This document shows positions 1 to 8,374 of a DNA stretch of 64,000 bases, piece by piece (the first letter of the stretch is position 1; each line of letters begins with the position of its first letter). The notes beneath the pieces are model-generated. The model searched no databases. It was given only the letters and a program-made list of their open reading frames with translations, and was not told the DNA's origin. Made by a program: the position numbers and the translations under genes. Source of the DNA: Comamonas denitrificans (GTDB lineage Bacteria; Pseudomonadota; Gammaproteobacteria; Burkholderiales; Burkholderiaceae_C); the NCBI RefSeq assembly GCF_017368815.1, contig NZ_JAFNME010000006.1:58498-122497 (forward strand), in the 5' to 3' direction.

Positions 1-250
1 TCACCGCACTGCGCAGGGCCGTGCGTGCCGCTTCAAGTTCAGCGGTATTGGAGCCAAGCTCTACGCCGTCGTTAAGCAGGCCGTTGGCCTCGGAAAACCG
101 CGCCATCAAGTTGCTTGTGGCATGGTCTAAAAGACCGACCAAGCGCTGTAAATCACGCATAACGACCAACAAGGAATCTTGCAATTCGGCCGCCACCATG
201 ACCGGCACCTGAACCACAGGCTCAGTGGGTGGCGTTTGTGTTTCCTGCAT
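1..250 (-). CDS. Unidentified protein, N-terminal 83 residues only (runs off the left edge)
   Basis: An open frame reads leftward from an ATG at 250 and stays open to the window edge, so at least 83 residues are encoded and the C-terminus is missing. A good ribosome-binding site (GGAGAA, complement of 254-259) sits just before the ATG. The visible protein starts MQETQTPPTEPVVQVPVMV and continues as a likely helical region rich in Leu, Ala, Asp and Glu (VMRDLQRLVGLLDHATSN). No catalytic motif is visible. It is divergent from the two-component pair that follows. A chemotaxis- or flagellum-linked helical protein is possible from its position, but I do not recognise it. Confidence 0.6.
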   Translation of the reverse strand, partial: MQETQTPPTEPVVQVPVMVAAELQDSLLVVMRDLQRLVGLLDHATSNLMARFSEANGLLNDGVELGSNTAELEAARTALRSAV

Positions 251-356
251 GACTTCTCCGTGGTTAGGGATCATGGTTGCCGATCCTTCTTCTTTCATCT
301 AGGCAGCACAATAGTGTGTTCCATTTAGCAATTTAGTTTTGTCCAACTATTTCAAA

Positions 357-1511
357 ATGTCTCTAATGATAGCGTCCCCGCCGTCGAATTCTTCTACGTC
401 CTGCACATTGCAGTTGTTGCACTTGGAGGACTGCGTGGCCGATCACAAGCTGCTGCGGCATTGTCTGCGCCAAGCGGGGATAGTCTGCAACATCCACTGG
501 ACGGACAATCTGCAGGATTTCACTACTGAGGTTAGTACCAAGGTATTCGATGCTGTGATTGCCGATTACTACCTGCCTGGCTTTACGGCCCTGGATGCAT
601 GGCAGGCCCTGCAGCAGCAGGCCCAGGCACGGGACACCCCATTTATCTTGCTCTCGGGGGCCATTGGTGAGACGGCGGCGGTGGAGGCGATCCAGCAAGG
701 GCTGGCAGACTATGTTTTGAAAGATGCCATCGTGCGCCTGCCCCACGTCTTGGCCCGCGCCCTGGAGATGGCCGAAACGCGCCGGGCCAAAGCCCAGGCA
801 CTGCAAGATTTAGAAGCATCTCGCGCACAGTTGGCCGCATTAACAGAGCATTTACAGTCATCTATTGAGCAAGAGCGTGCGGGTATTGCTCGTGAAATTC
901 ATGACGACATTGGCGGTGCCCTCACGGCTGTGAAGTTTGATGTGTCGTGGATGGTGCGCAATGCGCACAACGCCGCCGGGGTGGCCGAGCATGGCCAGGC
1001 GGCCCTGGAGATGCTGCAGCACGCCCTGGGAGCCAGCCAGCGCATCATGATGAATCTGCGTCCCCCCGTGCTGGACCAGGGGTTGGTAGCGGCGGTGCAC
1101 TGGCTGACGCAAAATTTTTCCCAGCGCACACAACTGCCAGTGCGCTGGGTGTGCCAAAACCCGCAGATGCAGGTGCCCGCAGCGCTGCAAGTGGTGGCCT
1201 ACCGCACGGCGCAAGAGGCGCTGACCAATATCAGCAAACACGCCCAAGCCACCAAGGTGAGCGTGGAGCTGGCGTGCGATGCCGACTTCCTCACCCTGGA
1301 GGTGCGTGACGATGGCTGTGGCATAAGTGCAACAGCCCGAGAAAAATCGAAAGCCTTTGGCCTGCGCGGTTTGGCAGAGCGGGCGCGCACTGTGGGCGGC
1401 TGGCTGGACATCAGCAGCCAGCCCGGAGCGGGAACCAGCATCATCGTTTCGCTACCATTGGCCGGTTCAGACTGCCAAGGAGATGAGCTTGATCCACGTT
1501 GTACTGTGTGA
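357..1511 (+). CDS. NarL-type sensor histidine kinase with N-terminal receiver domain
   Basis: A soluble kinase of about 384 residues. An N-terminal receiver domain is followed by a HisKA_3 dimerisation segment and a HATPase_c domain. Visible receiver residues are the acidic pocket in LHLEDC, the phospho-acceptor in ADYYLPG, the LLSG motif and the conserved Lys in YVLKD. The phosphorylated His lies in REIHDDIGGALTAV. The ATP-binding domain has the N box (QEALTNISKHA), VRDDGCGI and GLRGLAERA. There is no membrane segment, so it probably senses a cytoplasmic partner or receives phosphate from another kinase. The ATG at 357 is preferred; a TTG at 339 is in frame, and neither has a clear Shine-Dalgarno. 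It overlaps the next gene by 29 bases, which suggests coupled translation. Confidence 0.88.
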   Translation: MSLMIASPPSNSSTSCTLQLLHLEDCVADHKLLRHCLRQAGIVCNIHWTDNLQDFTTEVSTKVFDAVIADYYLPGFTALDAWQALQQQAQARDTPFILLSGAIGETAAVEAIQQGLADYVLKDAIVRLPHVLARALEMAETRRAKAQALQDLEASRAQLAALTEHLQSSIEQERAGIAREIHDDIGGALTAVKFDVSWMVRNAHNAAGVAEHGQAALEMLQHALGASQRIMMNLRPPVLDQGLVAAVHWLTQNFSQRTQLPVRWVCQNPQMQVPAALQVVAYRTAQEALTNISKHAQATKVSVELACDADFLTLEVRDDGCGISATAREKSKAFGLRGLAERARTVGGWLDISSQPGAGTSIIVSLPLAGSDCQGDELDPRCTV

Positions 1512-2118
1512 CGACCACGCTGTGCTGCGCCGCGGCATTTGCGATACGCTGGCCGAGGCGGTCGATATTCGCGTGACCGGTGAGGCGGGCAACTACACCG
1601 AGCTGCGCGAGCTGTTGCGCAGCGCCCCGTGCCAAGTGCTGCTGCTGGATATTGACATGCCGGGGCGCAATGGCCTGGAGGTGCTGGCCAGCGTGCGCGA
1701 AAGCCACCCGCACATTCGGGTGCTGATGGTCTCGATGTACCCCGAGGACCAATACGCCCTGCGCTGCATCAAAGCGGGGGCTGAGGGCTATGCCAACAAA
1801 TCGGGCGATCCCCTGGCACTGGTCGAAGCCGTGCGCACCGTGGCCAGCGGGCGCAAATACCTCACGCAGGAGGTGGCGCAAATGCTGGCCCAGAGCCTGG
1901 CGCACCCCATCGACCAAGCGCCCCACGCCAGCTTGTCTGAGCGTGAAATGCAGACATTGCAAAAAATCGCCACCGGCAAACGACTGACAGATATTGCACA
2001 AGAGCTGATGCTTAGCCCCAAAACGGTTAGCGTTTACCGGGCCCGGGTGCTAGAAAAACTGCAGCTGACGAACAATGCTGAGCTGACGGTGTACGCCATC
2101 CGCAACAATCTGGTGTAA
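1483..2118 (+). CDS. NarL/FixJ-family response regulator
   Basis: A DNA-binding regulator of about 211 residues paired with the preceding kinase. The receiver domain shows CDDH at the acidic pocket, the phospho-acceptor in LLLDIDMPG and the Lys in ANKSGDP. The C-terminal LuxR helix-turn-helix shows LSEREMQTLQKIATGK and LSPKTVSVYRARVLEKL. The start is ambiguous: AAGGAG directly abuts the ATG at 1483, but stands six bases before an in-frame TTG at 1489, which would be the better-spaced start. The gene begins inside the end of the kinase gene, so the two are almost certainly co-expressed. The target is unknown; the flagellar block lies just beyond, convergent with it. Confidence 0.9.
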   Translation: MSLIHVVLCDDHAVLRRGICDTLAEAVDIRVTGEAGNYTELRELLRSAPCQVLLLDIDMPGRNGLEVLASVRESHPHIRVLMVSMYPEDQYALRCIKAGAEGYANKSGDPLALVEAVRTVASGRKYLTQEVAQMLAQSLAHPIDQAPHASLSEREMQTLQKIATGKRLTDIAQELMLSPKTVSVYRARVLEKLQLTNNAELTVYAIRNNLV

Positions 2119-2221
2119 GCCCAGAAATATCAATAATCAGAGCATTGACCGCTTGTTGTTATTTATTTTTAGGCTGTTTTAATTAATTTTTGTTTTAAAC
2201 AGTGCGCTAAGCGCTCTTTAT

Positions 2222-2986
2222 TTATACACCAAACACCGCAAACACCTGCTCCAGCAGGCGAAAAAATGGCTGCTCCATGACGGGCAACGTCGCGGTAATG
2301 CCGATCATGCCCAGCGTTAAAGTGATGGGAAAACCCACCGCAAAAATATTCATTTGCGGCGCAATACGGGTGATCACCCCCATGGTCAAGTTCACAAACA
2401 GCAGCAGCGCCATCATGGGCAAGGCCAGCCACAAGGCACTGGAAAACAAGGCGCTGCCCAGTTCATGCAAGCGCATTTGGGCGACGGCATCGAGAAAGTG
2501 CCCATCCACCGGAAAGGCTTCAAAGCTTTTGATCACGGCCAGCAAGACAAAAATATGGCCATTCACCACAATAAAAAACAAGGTGAAGGTTTGCACTAAA
2601 AAGCGCGAGACGGCACTTAATTGCCCCCCGCTGACGGGATCGAAAAAGGACGCAAAATTCAGCCCCATTTGCAGCCCAATGGCCTCGCCCGCCATTTCCA
2701 GGGAGGCAATGATCAGCCGCGCGGCAAAACCGACTGACAGGCCAATGCCCACTTGCTGAATGGCCACCACCACCGCCCGTGGGTCATTGACGGCAATCAC
2801 GGGCTGGTTGGCCAACGTGGCCTGGGCCCCCAGGGCAATCACCAAGGCCATGCCCACCTTGTAGCGCATCGGGATGGCCCGCTGTGAAAACACGGGAGCT
2901 ACCGAGAACAAAGCCAAGATGCGCAAAAACGGCCAAATGACGGGCGAGAGCCACGCCATAATTTGCGCTTCGGAAAATCCAATCAC
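2222..2986 (-). CDS. fliR: Flagellar export apparatus protein FliR
   Basis: An inner-membrane component of the type III flagellar export gate, about 254 residues, the usual FliR size. The sequence is hydrophobic with several membrane helices and the characteristic GLNFASFFDP and IAPQMNIFAVGFPITL segments. The GTG at 2986 (reading VIGFSEAQIMAWLSPVIW) is chosen because it gives the family's usual N-terminus and lies 25 bases after fliQ. A longer frame would reach back into fliQ. It is the last gene of the minus-strand fliF-to-fliR series. The gap to the convergent response regulator (2119-2221) is AT-rich and holds only weak inverted repeats. Confidence 0.93.
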   Translation of the reverse strand: MIGFSEAQIMAWLSPVIWPFLRILALFSVAPVFSQRAIPMRYKVGMALVIALGAQATLANQPVIAVNDPRAVVVAIQQVGIGLSVGFAARLIIASLEMAGEAIGLQMGLNFASFFDPVSGGQLSAVSRFLVQTFTLFFIVVNGHIFVLLAVIKSFEAFPVDGHFLDAVAQMRLHELGSALFSSALWLALPMMALLLFVNLTMGVITRIAPQMNIFAVGFPITLTLGMIGITATLPVMEQPFFRLLEQVFAVFGV

Positions 2987-3011
2987 GGGCAGCTGCCTGG
3001 CACGCTGGCGG

Positions 3012-3281
3012 TTAGCCCAGCGCCGTGGGGATGTTTTCAAACGTGCGTCGAATGAAATCAACAATGGTGCTGATCATCCACGGCCCGGCCACCGCAAACA
3101 CGACCACCGCCGCCACCATCTTGGGCACAAACGACAGGGTGCTTTCGTTGATCTGGGTGACGGCCTGGAAAATACTCACCACCAGCCCCACCACCATCAC
3201 CGTCAAAAGCACCGGCAGCGAAACCGTCAGCAGTAGCAACAGCGCTTCTTGGGCAAAGGTTAAAACGGCTTGTGCATTCAT
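3012..3281 (-). CDS. fliQ: Flagellar export apparatus protein FliQ
   Basis: A small export-gate protein of 89 residues with two membrane helices and the conserved middle SIFQAVTQINESTLSFVPK. It forms the membrane gate with FliP and FliR, through which rod, hook and filament subunits pass. AAGGAG lies eight bases before the ATG. It is placed 15 bases downstream of fliP and 25 upstream of fliR, the standard operon order. Confidence 0.96.
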   Translation of the reverse strand: MNAQAVLTFAQEALLLLLTVSLPVLLTVMVVGLVVSIFQAVTQINESTLSFVPKMVAAVVVFAVAGPWMISTIVDFIRRTFENIPTALG

Positions 3282-3296
3282 GGCAGCACTCCTTGG

Positions 3297-4034
3297 CTAG
3301 GTGGCAAAACTGGCTGCCAGCGACCCGACCAGCAAATTCCAGCCATCGGCCAGCACAAACAGCATGAGCTTGAAGGGCAGCGCCACCAGCACCGGTGAGA
3401 GCATCATCATCCCCAAGGACATCAGCACCGAGGAGACCACCATGTCGATGACCAAAAACGGGATAAAAATCATGAAGCCGATTTGAAAAGCCGTTTTCAA
3501 CTCACTGATCACAAACGATGGCACGACCACGCGAAACGGGGCTTCTTCAATTTGCGTGCCTTCGGGCAGCTTGGCCAAGCGGGCAAACAAAGCGTAATCG
3601 GACTGGCGCGTTTGGCGGATCATGAAGGCCCGCATGGGTGCCTCGGCCCGGGGCAATGCCTGCTCAAAAGTCAGGCTGCCTTCGCTGTAGGGCTTGTACG
3701 CCTCGGCATACACCCGGTCCAGCGTCGGCCCCATGACAAACAAAGTCAGGAACAACGACAGGCCAATCACCACCTGGTTGGGGGGCGACGATTGGGTTCC
3801 CAGCGCCTGGCGCATCAGGCTCAACACAATCACGATGCGGGTGAACCCCGTCATCATCAACAACACGGCCGGCAAAAACGACAGCGCGGTAAAAAACAGC
3901 AGCGTTTGAATCGGAACAGAAAAGCTGTTGTTGGGCCCACTGCCCACCATCAAGGGCAGGCTTGGGGCCTCTTGGGCACCGACCAGTGCAGGCAGCAAGC
4001 TGGCGGCCAGCAGTAAAAGCCTGGCTCCACGCAT
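3297..4034 (-). CDS. fliP: Flagellar export apparatus protein FliP
   Basis: The core export-gate protein, about 245 residues. A cleavable-looking signal sequence (RGARLLLLAASLLPALVGA) precedes the conserved FTRIVIVLSLMRQALGTQ and PPNQVVIGLSLFLT motifs, and four membrane helices are expected. AAGGA with a six-base spacer supports the ATG at 4034; a GTG at 4037 is immediately upstream in frame. The ATG shares one base with the fliO stop codon (TGATG), which indicates translational coupling. Confidence 0.96.
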   Translation of the reverse strand: MRGARLLLLAASLLPALVGAQEAPSLPLMVGSGPNNSFSVPIQTLLFFTALSFLPAVLLMMTGFTRIVIVLSLMRQALGTQSSPPNQVVIGLSLFLTLFVMGPTLDRVYAEAYKPYSEGSLTFEQALPRAEAPMRAFMIRQTRQSDYALFARLAKLPEGTQIEEAPFRVVVPSFVISELKTAFQIGFMIFIPFLVIDMVVSSVLMSLGMMMLSPVLVALPFKLMLFVLADGWNLLVGSLAASFAT

Positions 4035-4411
4035 CACGAATCCTTGCCCTGCTCGGCCACCAGGGTTTGCGCAAAATGAGTAGCACTCTGCGCTGATGGG
4101 GTAATGGTTTCAGGCGTTAAAGAGGCCGATTGCGCTGACTCTCCCAGGACGTGCAGACACTGAATATTGTGCGCCGTCACCCCCAGAACCAAACACGTCG
4201 TCTGCTCATTGCGCTGTACTTGCACCGTCACAATGCGCTGCCCCGGCCCCACGGCCAGGGCCCCCAGCACCTGAATCTGGGCCTGCACCACCCCGCGCGC
4301 CATCTGGTTGCGCTGCTGCCAGCGGCGCAGCCCCCACGGCAAAGCGGCCATGGCGACCACCATGGCCGCTAAAGCCAAAAGAGAGGTGCTCAAACTGCTG
4401 GCATCAGCCAC
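4034..4411 (-). CDS. fliO: Flagellar biosynthesis protein FliO
   Basis: A short membrane protein of 125 residues with a single N-terminal membrane helix (LLALAAMVVAMAALPWGL) and a small cytoplasmic domain resembling FliO (GPGQRIVTVQVQRNEQTTCLVLGVT). FliO assists assembly of the FliP pore. The start is a GTG at 4411, eight bases inside the end of fliN. It has no strong Shine-Dalgarno, so coupling to fliN is likely. FliO is poorly conserved, and the call rests on size, topology and position between fliN and fliP. Confidence 0.88.
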   Translation of the reverse strand: MADASSLSTSLLALAAMVVAMAALPWGLRRWQQRNQMARGVVQAQIQVLGALAVGPGQRIVTVQVQRNEQTTCLVLGVTAHNIQCLHVLGESAQSASLTPETITPSAQSATHFAQTLVAEQGKDS

Positions 4412-4850
4412 GGCTGACGCGCCGCAGGCGCTCCGAGGGGGTGACCACGTCGGTCAGGCGGATACCGAATTTGTCGTTCACCACCACCACTTCCCCCTGG
4501 GCAATGAGGTAGCCATTGACCAGCACATCCATGGGCTCGCCGGCCAAAGCGTCCAGCTCCACCACCGAGCCTTGGGCCAGTTGCAAGATGTATTTGATTG
4601 GCACTTTCGTGCGTCCCAGCTCGACGGACAACTGCACTGGAATGTCCAGCACCATGTTGATATCGTTTACCGGCACTTCTGTGCCAGTGGGCGCATAGGC
4701 GCTGCTGGGTTTGCCGGTTAAAGGACCGCCTTGCTCGCTGTCCAACGGTGCGGGGGTGCCATCGACCTGTTTTTGCTCTTCCAGGGCTTCGGCCCAATCC
4801 GAAAATGGATCATCGCCACCTGGTGCTTCGTTATTCTGGTCTATCGCCAT
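4404..4850 (-). CDS. fliN: Flagellar motor switch protein FliN
   Basis: A C-ring switch protein of 148 residues. The acidic N-terminal stretch is followed by the SpoA-like domain with the signature VQLSVELGRTKVPIKYILQL and the end segment VNDKFGIRLTDVV. It binds FliM and takes part in motor reversal and export. The ATG at 4850 overlaps the fliM stop by one base (TAATG) and follows GGAGAG at good spacing. A longer in-frame start would lie inside fliM. Confidence 0.96.
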   Translation of the reverse strand: MAIDQNNEAPGGDDPFSDWAEALEEQKQVDGTPAPLDSEQGGPLTGKPSSAYAPTGTEVPVNDINMVLDIPVQLSVELGRTKVPIKYILQLAQGSVVELDALAGEPMDVLVNGYLIAQGEVVVVNDKFGIRLTDVVTPSERLRRVSRG

Positions 4851-5845
4851 TATTTCTCTCCGGTCCAATTGGACTCAACACTGCGCAAGCACTGCTCAAT
4901 GCGAATTGCGTATTTGTTATTGTGCGTGCCATATTGGCATTCGAACACAGGAACCCCGCCAATCGAGGCGCGAATGCGCGGCTCCCGCACTAACTCAATA
5001 AAGTCACCCGGTTTCATCGCCAAGAGTTGCTCCACCGATGCGTCGGTGCGGGCCAGCTCAGCCACCAAGGTCACCTCCGCCGACTGAATTTCGCGGGTCA
5101 GTACCTTCACCCAGCGACGATCGACCTCCATCGAGTCGCCCTGGGTGGAGGAATACAAAATATCGCGAATCGGCTCCATCGTGGCATAGGGCATGCAAAT
5201 ATGGATTGCGCCCGAGACATCGCCAATTTCCAGCTGAAACGAGGTGGACACCACAATCTCGCTGGGCGTGGCAATGTTGGCAAACTGCGGCTGCATTTCC
5301 GAGCGCTGGTAGGCCAGTTCTAATGGGTAAATACCATTCCAGGCCTTTTTGTATTCCTCGCTGATGACATCGACCAGGCGGTTGATCACGCGCTGCTCAG
5401 TCGCAGAAAAATCACGCCCCTCAATCCGGGTTTGCAAACGGCCAGCGCCACCGTACAAGGTGTCAATAATGCCAAACACCAGCGACGGATCGCACACCAC
5501 CAAGCCGTTACCGCGCAGAGGTCGAATGCCAACAATATTAAAGTTGGTCGGCACCGCCAAACGCCGCAAAAAGGCGCTGTAGCGTTGCACGCTGACGTTG
5601 CCCACCGATACCTCGGGGCTGCGCCGAATAAAGTTAAACAGGCCGATGCGGAAGTTGCGGGCAAAACGCTCATTGACGATTTCCATCGTCGGCATCCGAC
5701 CGCGCACAATGCGCTCTTGGCTGGAAATGTCGTAATTGCGAAACGCACCTTCTTCCGCCTCGGCAACATCGGTTTTTTGGCTCTCGCCCGTCACCCCTTC
5801 CAAGAGGGCATCGACTTCTTCTTGCGACAGGAAAGAATCACTCAT
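4850..5845 (-). CDS. fliM: Flagellar motor switch protein FliM
   Basis: A C-ring protein of 331 residues that receives CheY-P. The N-terminal CheY-binding segment (SDSFLSQEEVDALLEGV), the middle CheC-like domain (RPLRGNGLVVCDPSLVFGIIDTLYGG) and the C-terminal SpoA domain (LVREPRIRASIGGVPVFECQYG) appear in order. The ATG at 5845 is preferred over a GTG nine bases upstream because GGAG stands eight bases before it. It is coupled to fliN by a one-base overlap and lies 21 bases after fliL. Confidence 0.96.
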   Translation of the reverse strand: MSDSFLSQEEVDALLEGVTGESQKTDVAEAEEGAFRNYDISSQERIVRGRMPTMEIVNERFARNFRIGLFNFIRRSPEVSVGNVSVQRYSAFLRRLAVPTNFNIVGIRPLRGNGLVVCDPSLVFGIIDTLYGGAGRLQTRIEGRDFSATEQRVINRLVDVISEEYKKAWNGIYPLELAYQRSEMQPQFANIATPSEIVVSTSFQLEIGDVSGAIHICMPYATMEPIRDILYSSTQGDSMEVDRRWVKVLTREIQSAEVTLVAELARTDASVEQLLAMKPGDFIELVREPRIRASIGGVPVFECQYGTHNNKYAIRIEQCLRSVESNWTGEK

Positions 5846-5866
5846 GGCAACCACTCCAGTCTTAAA

Positions 5867-6442
5867 TTACTGGATGATGAAGCTGGAAAACAGCACGCGG
5901 CGCACCGGCTCAGCCGGTTTGCGGCGTGGCGCATCGTCTTCAAAACCGTCTTCATCATCCTGCACACGGCTGCGCCTGGTCTCGCCCGTCAGCGGGCGGG
6001 CGACCTCTTTGCGGATGGCAAGCGCGAGCTGCTCTTTGCCTTCGCGGCCCAGCAAGTCTTCCGCAGTGTGCTGCGACACCAGGCGCAAAATCGCATCGCG
6101 AATGCTGGGCATGTATTGTTTGACCTGTTCCGCCACTTTTTCATCGCGCAATTCCAGGGTGATGCCCAACTGAATAAAGCGATCGCCCCCTGGATCGGAC
6201 AAATTGACCACCAAGTTTTCCAAGGGCAAAAAGGTAGGAACCACCACCACGGCCGCTTTGGCATCCTCGTCGGCTTCATTCTTGCGTTGATTCAGAACCA
6301 AAAAAGCCCCTGCCGCTGCAACCAGCAGCACCACAACGGCAAGGATGATGATGACTAACTTTTTCTTACTTTTTACCGGTGGTTGATCACCGGTTGCTGC
6401 TCCAGAGGCGGCCACGTTGGTTCCTTCTTGAAACCGATCCAT
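5867..6442 (-). CDS. fliL: Flagellar basal body-associated protein FliL
   Basis: An inner-membrane protein of about 191 residues with one N-terminal membrane helix (KLVIIILAVVVLLVAAAGAFLVL) and a periplasmic domain containing LPLENLVVNLSDPGGDRFIQLGI. FliL sits near the stator and affects torque and swarming. An acidic/basic insert near the C-terminus (RVQDDEDGFEDDAPRRKPAEP) is longer than in compact FliL proteins. The ATG at 6442 has a purine-rich GAGAGGA immediately in front with almost no spacer; a TTG nine bases upstream is the alternative. A 163-base gap separates it from fliK. Confidence 0.9.
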   Translation of the reverse strand: MDRFQEGTNVAASGAATGDQPPVKSKKKLVIIILAVVVLLVAAAGAFLVLNQRKNEADEDAKAAVVVVPTFLPLENLVVNLSDPGGDRFIQLGITLELRDEKVAEQVKQYMPSIRDAILRLVSQHTAEDLLGREGKEQLALAIRKEVARPLTGETRRSRVQDDEDGFEDDAPRRKPAEPVRRVLFSSFIIQ

Positions 6443-6605
6443 TCCTCTCAAGGAACACGATCGGTGTTTTACCCATAAGGGGCGGATTCTCTCTATTTAC
6501 TACCAAGGTGACAAATCATAGCCAAATTAGTCCAAAGCTCTGCACGGAATAAGCACCTAAAACAGAAATGATTTTCCGCCATCGGCCGTGCGCAGCAGCG
6601 ATTGT

Positions 6606-7877
6606 CTACACATAAACGTTGAGCTGCCCTGGCCCGCTGGGCTGGCCGGTATTGGCGTTTTCAGCTGCCACGGCCACCGCAGACGCTGCCACTTGTACGC
6701 GGCCTTGGTGTGCCTGGCCTTCGTAAGAGGCGGCATTGTGCGACTGCCCCGGCTGGGCCTCTGGCTGAACCTGGGCACCGGCCAAGGCCAGCCCCTGCTG
6801 GGCCAGCAAATCGCCCAATTGCGCCAAGCCAGCATCCAGTTGGGTGCGCACTTCGGCCTCGTCGCTGCGAAACACTACATGCGCTTGATTGCCCCGCATC
6901 TGCACTTGCACGCGCAAAGGCTTGCCGTCGCGCTGCACTACCACTTCGCCGCGCTGCTGATCACCTTGCAGCCAAAAGCGCAAATTCTCTTGTGCCTGCG
7001 GTTCTGGGGCCGGGTTGTTTTGGGCATTTTGACTGGCGGTGCTGGCTTGGACGGCTTGCTCGGTCAGGCGCTGCCCAGTTCCTCCCCCGCTCAGCAGGGC
7101 TTCCAGCCCCACGGTATTTTTTGACCCATTGGCTGATTCAGAATTTTTCCCGGCCACGCCACCACCACCGGCGCTGCCCAGCCATTGGGTGGCCCATTGG
7201 CCCATGTGCCCCAATAGGGCTGCCGCTGGCGCGGCGGCGCTGGGGCTGACCAATTGCCATACTCCTGTTTGCAACAGCAATTTGCCCGCGCTGGTATCGA
7301 CTTCGGGCTCGGCCTGGGCAGTGCCCAGCAGGCTTTGGGCATCTTCGGCCGCAGCCTCCATCTGCCCCTGCTGCGCATCAACAACAAGCGCCTGCCCGGC
7401 AGCAAGAGGGTTGGTGCCAGCCGACTGAACGCCCAAAGCCACGGCCGGGGTTTCGCCGCTTGCCAGCGCTTTGGCCATAGCGGACTGCGCAGGCAGCAAT
7501 GCCGAGGGCAACGGGGTGCTGCTGCCCTCGCGCTGCAGCCGATCGGCCTGGGTATCCAAACGCAAGGTTTGCCCCACCAAGGTTTGCAGATGCTCCAAAC
7601 CCAGTACGGCACCGGGGAGCAGCCCTGCAGCTTCGGCGTTCAGCGCCTCCGAATCTAGTGCGGATTCTTTAGCCCCTGGGGTTGCGGCGGCCAGCTGGGC
7701 TAAGGCGGCCAGCGCACTGTGGGCCTCTGCCTGGGGGTCGTCTGCCAGGCCTTGGAGCAGCTGCCCAAAGGGCAGGGTGGCCAAGTCATGGTCGGCCTCT
7801 TTTTTTGCGGCCCCGCTGGCCCCTGGTTTGGCCAGGCCGGGCGGCGGGGCAATCGATGCCGAAGTGGTCACTGCCAT
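6606..7877 (-). CDS. fliK: Flagellar hook-length control protein FliK
   Basis: An exported molecular ruler of 423 residues. The long N-terminal part is Ala/Gln-rich and low in complexity. The C-terminal Flg_hook domain is recognisable from LRFWLQGDQQRGEVVVQRD and VQVQMRGNQAHVVFRSD. FliK measures hook length and switches export specificity through FlhB. It starts three bases after fliJ. Like other FliK proteins the N-terminal two thirds has little recognisable similarity, so the call depends on the C-terminal domain and position. Confidence 0.9.
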   Translation of the reverse strand: MAVTTSASIAPPPGLAKPGASGAAKKEADHDLATLPFGQLLQGLADDPQAEAHSALAALAQLAAATPGAKESALDSEALNAEAAGLLPGAVLGLEHLQTLVGQTLRLDTQADRLQREGSSTPLPSALLPAQSAMAKALASGETPAVALGVQSAGTNPLAAGQALVVDAQQGQMEAAAEDAQSLLGTAQAEPEVDTSAGKLLLQTGVWQLVSPSAAAPAAALLGHMGQWATQWLGSAGGGGVAGKNSESANGSKNTVGLEALLSGGGTGQRLTEQAVQASTASQNAQNNPAPEPQAQENLRFWLQGDQQRGEVVVQRDGKPLRVQVQMRGNQAHVVFRSDEAEVRTQLDAGLAQLGDLLAQQGLALAGAQVQPEAQPGQSHNAASYEGQAHQGRVQVAASAVAVAAENANTGQPSGPGQLNVYV

Positions 7878-7880
7878 GGC

Positions 7881-8345
7881 TTAAGCCTCCTGAAACTGCA
7901 TGCCGAAGGTACGGCCAATAAACTGTAGCGCTGCACGCTCATCTGTCTGCTTTTGTTCGCGTCTTTGTTGTGCTAATGCCATGTCCTTGCGCCGCATCTG
8001 CACTACTTTTTGCAAACTGGTGAGGCGCAGCTCGGTATTCATCAGGGCTTGTTGGGCCGCCTGCAGGCGCAGCTCTTGGTCGCGCAGCACTTTGGTTTGC
8101 AGCTCAATGGCGTGCTGCAGACGCTGCATAAATTGGTGGTGGTGGTACATCACCTCGGGTTTGAGCTGGGCCCCCTCGTGGGCCCCCCAGCGCTGCTGCA
8201 TTTCGGCTTGGTAGGACTGCAGCTGCTGCATTTGCTCCTGGGCGGCAGCCAGAGATTGCTGGCGCTGGCGCAACAGCTGGCGGGCTTCGTCACGCTTGCG
8301 CGTAGCCAACTCAATGGCCACCATCAAGGCATTCAATGCAGACAT
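7881..8345 (-). CDS. fliJ: Flagellar export chaperone FliJ
   Basis: A protein of 154 residues that is almost entirely heptad-rich coiled coil (ARQLLRQRQQSLAAAQEQM, LRDQELRLQAAQQAL), ending KQTDERAALQFIGRTFGM. FliJ interacts with the FliI ATPase ring and escorts chaperones. The ATG at 8345 follows AAAGGGG at five-base spacing; a GTG six bases upstream is less well placed. It sits between fliI and fliK with short gaps. Confidence 0.92.
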   Translation of the reverse strand: MSALNALMVAIELATRKRDEARQLLRQRQQSLAAAQEQMQQLQSYQAEMQQRWGAHEGAQLKPEVMYHHHQFMQRLQHAIELQTKVLRDQELRLQAAQQALMNTELRLTSLQKVVQMRRKDMALAQQRREQKQTDERAALQFIGRTFGMQFQEA

Positions 8346-8374
8346 AACCACCCCTTTCCTTGGTTTTCTTTGTG

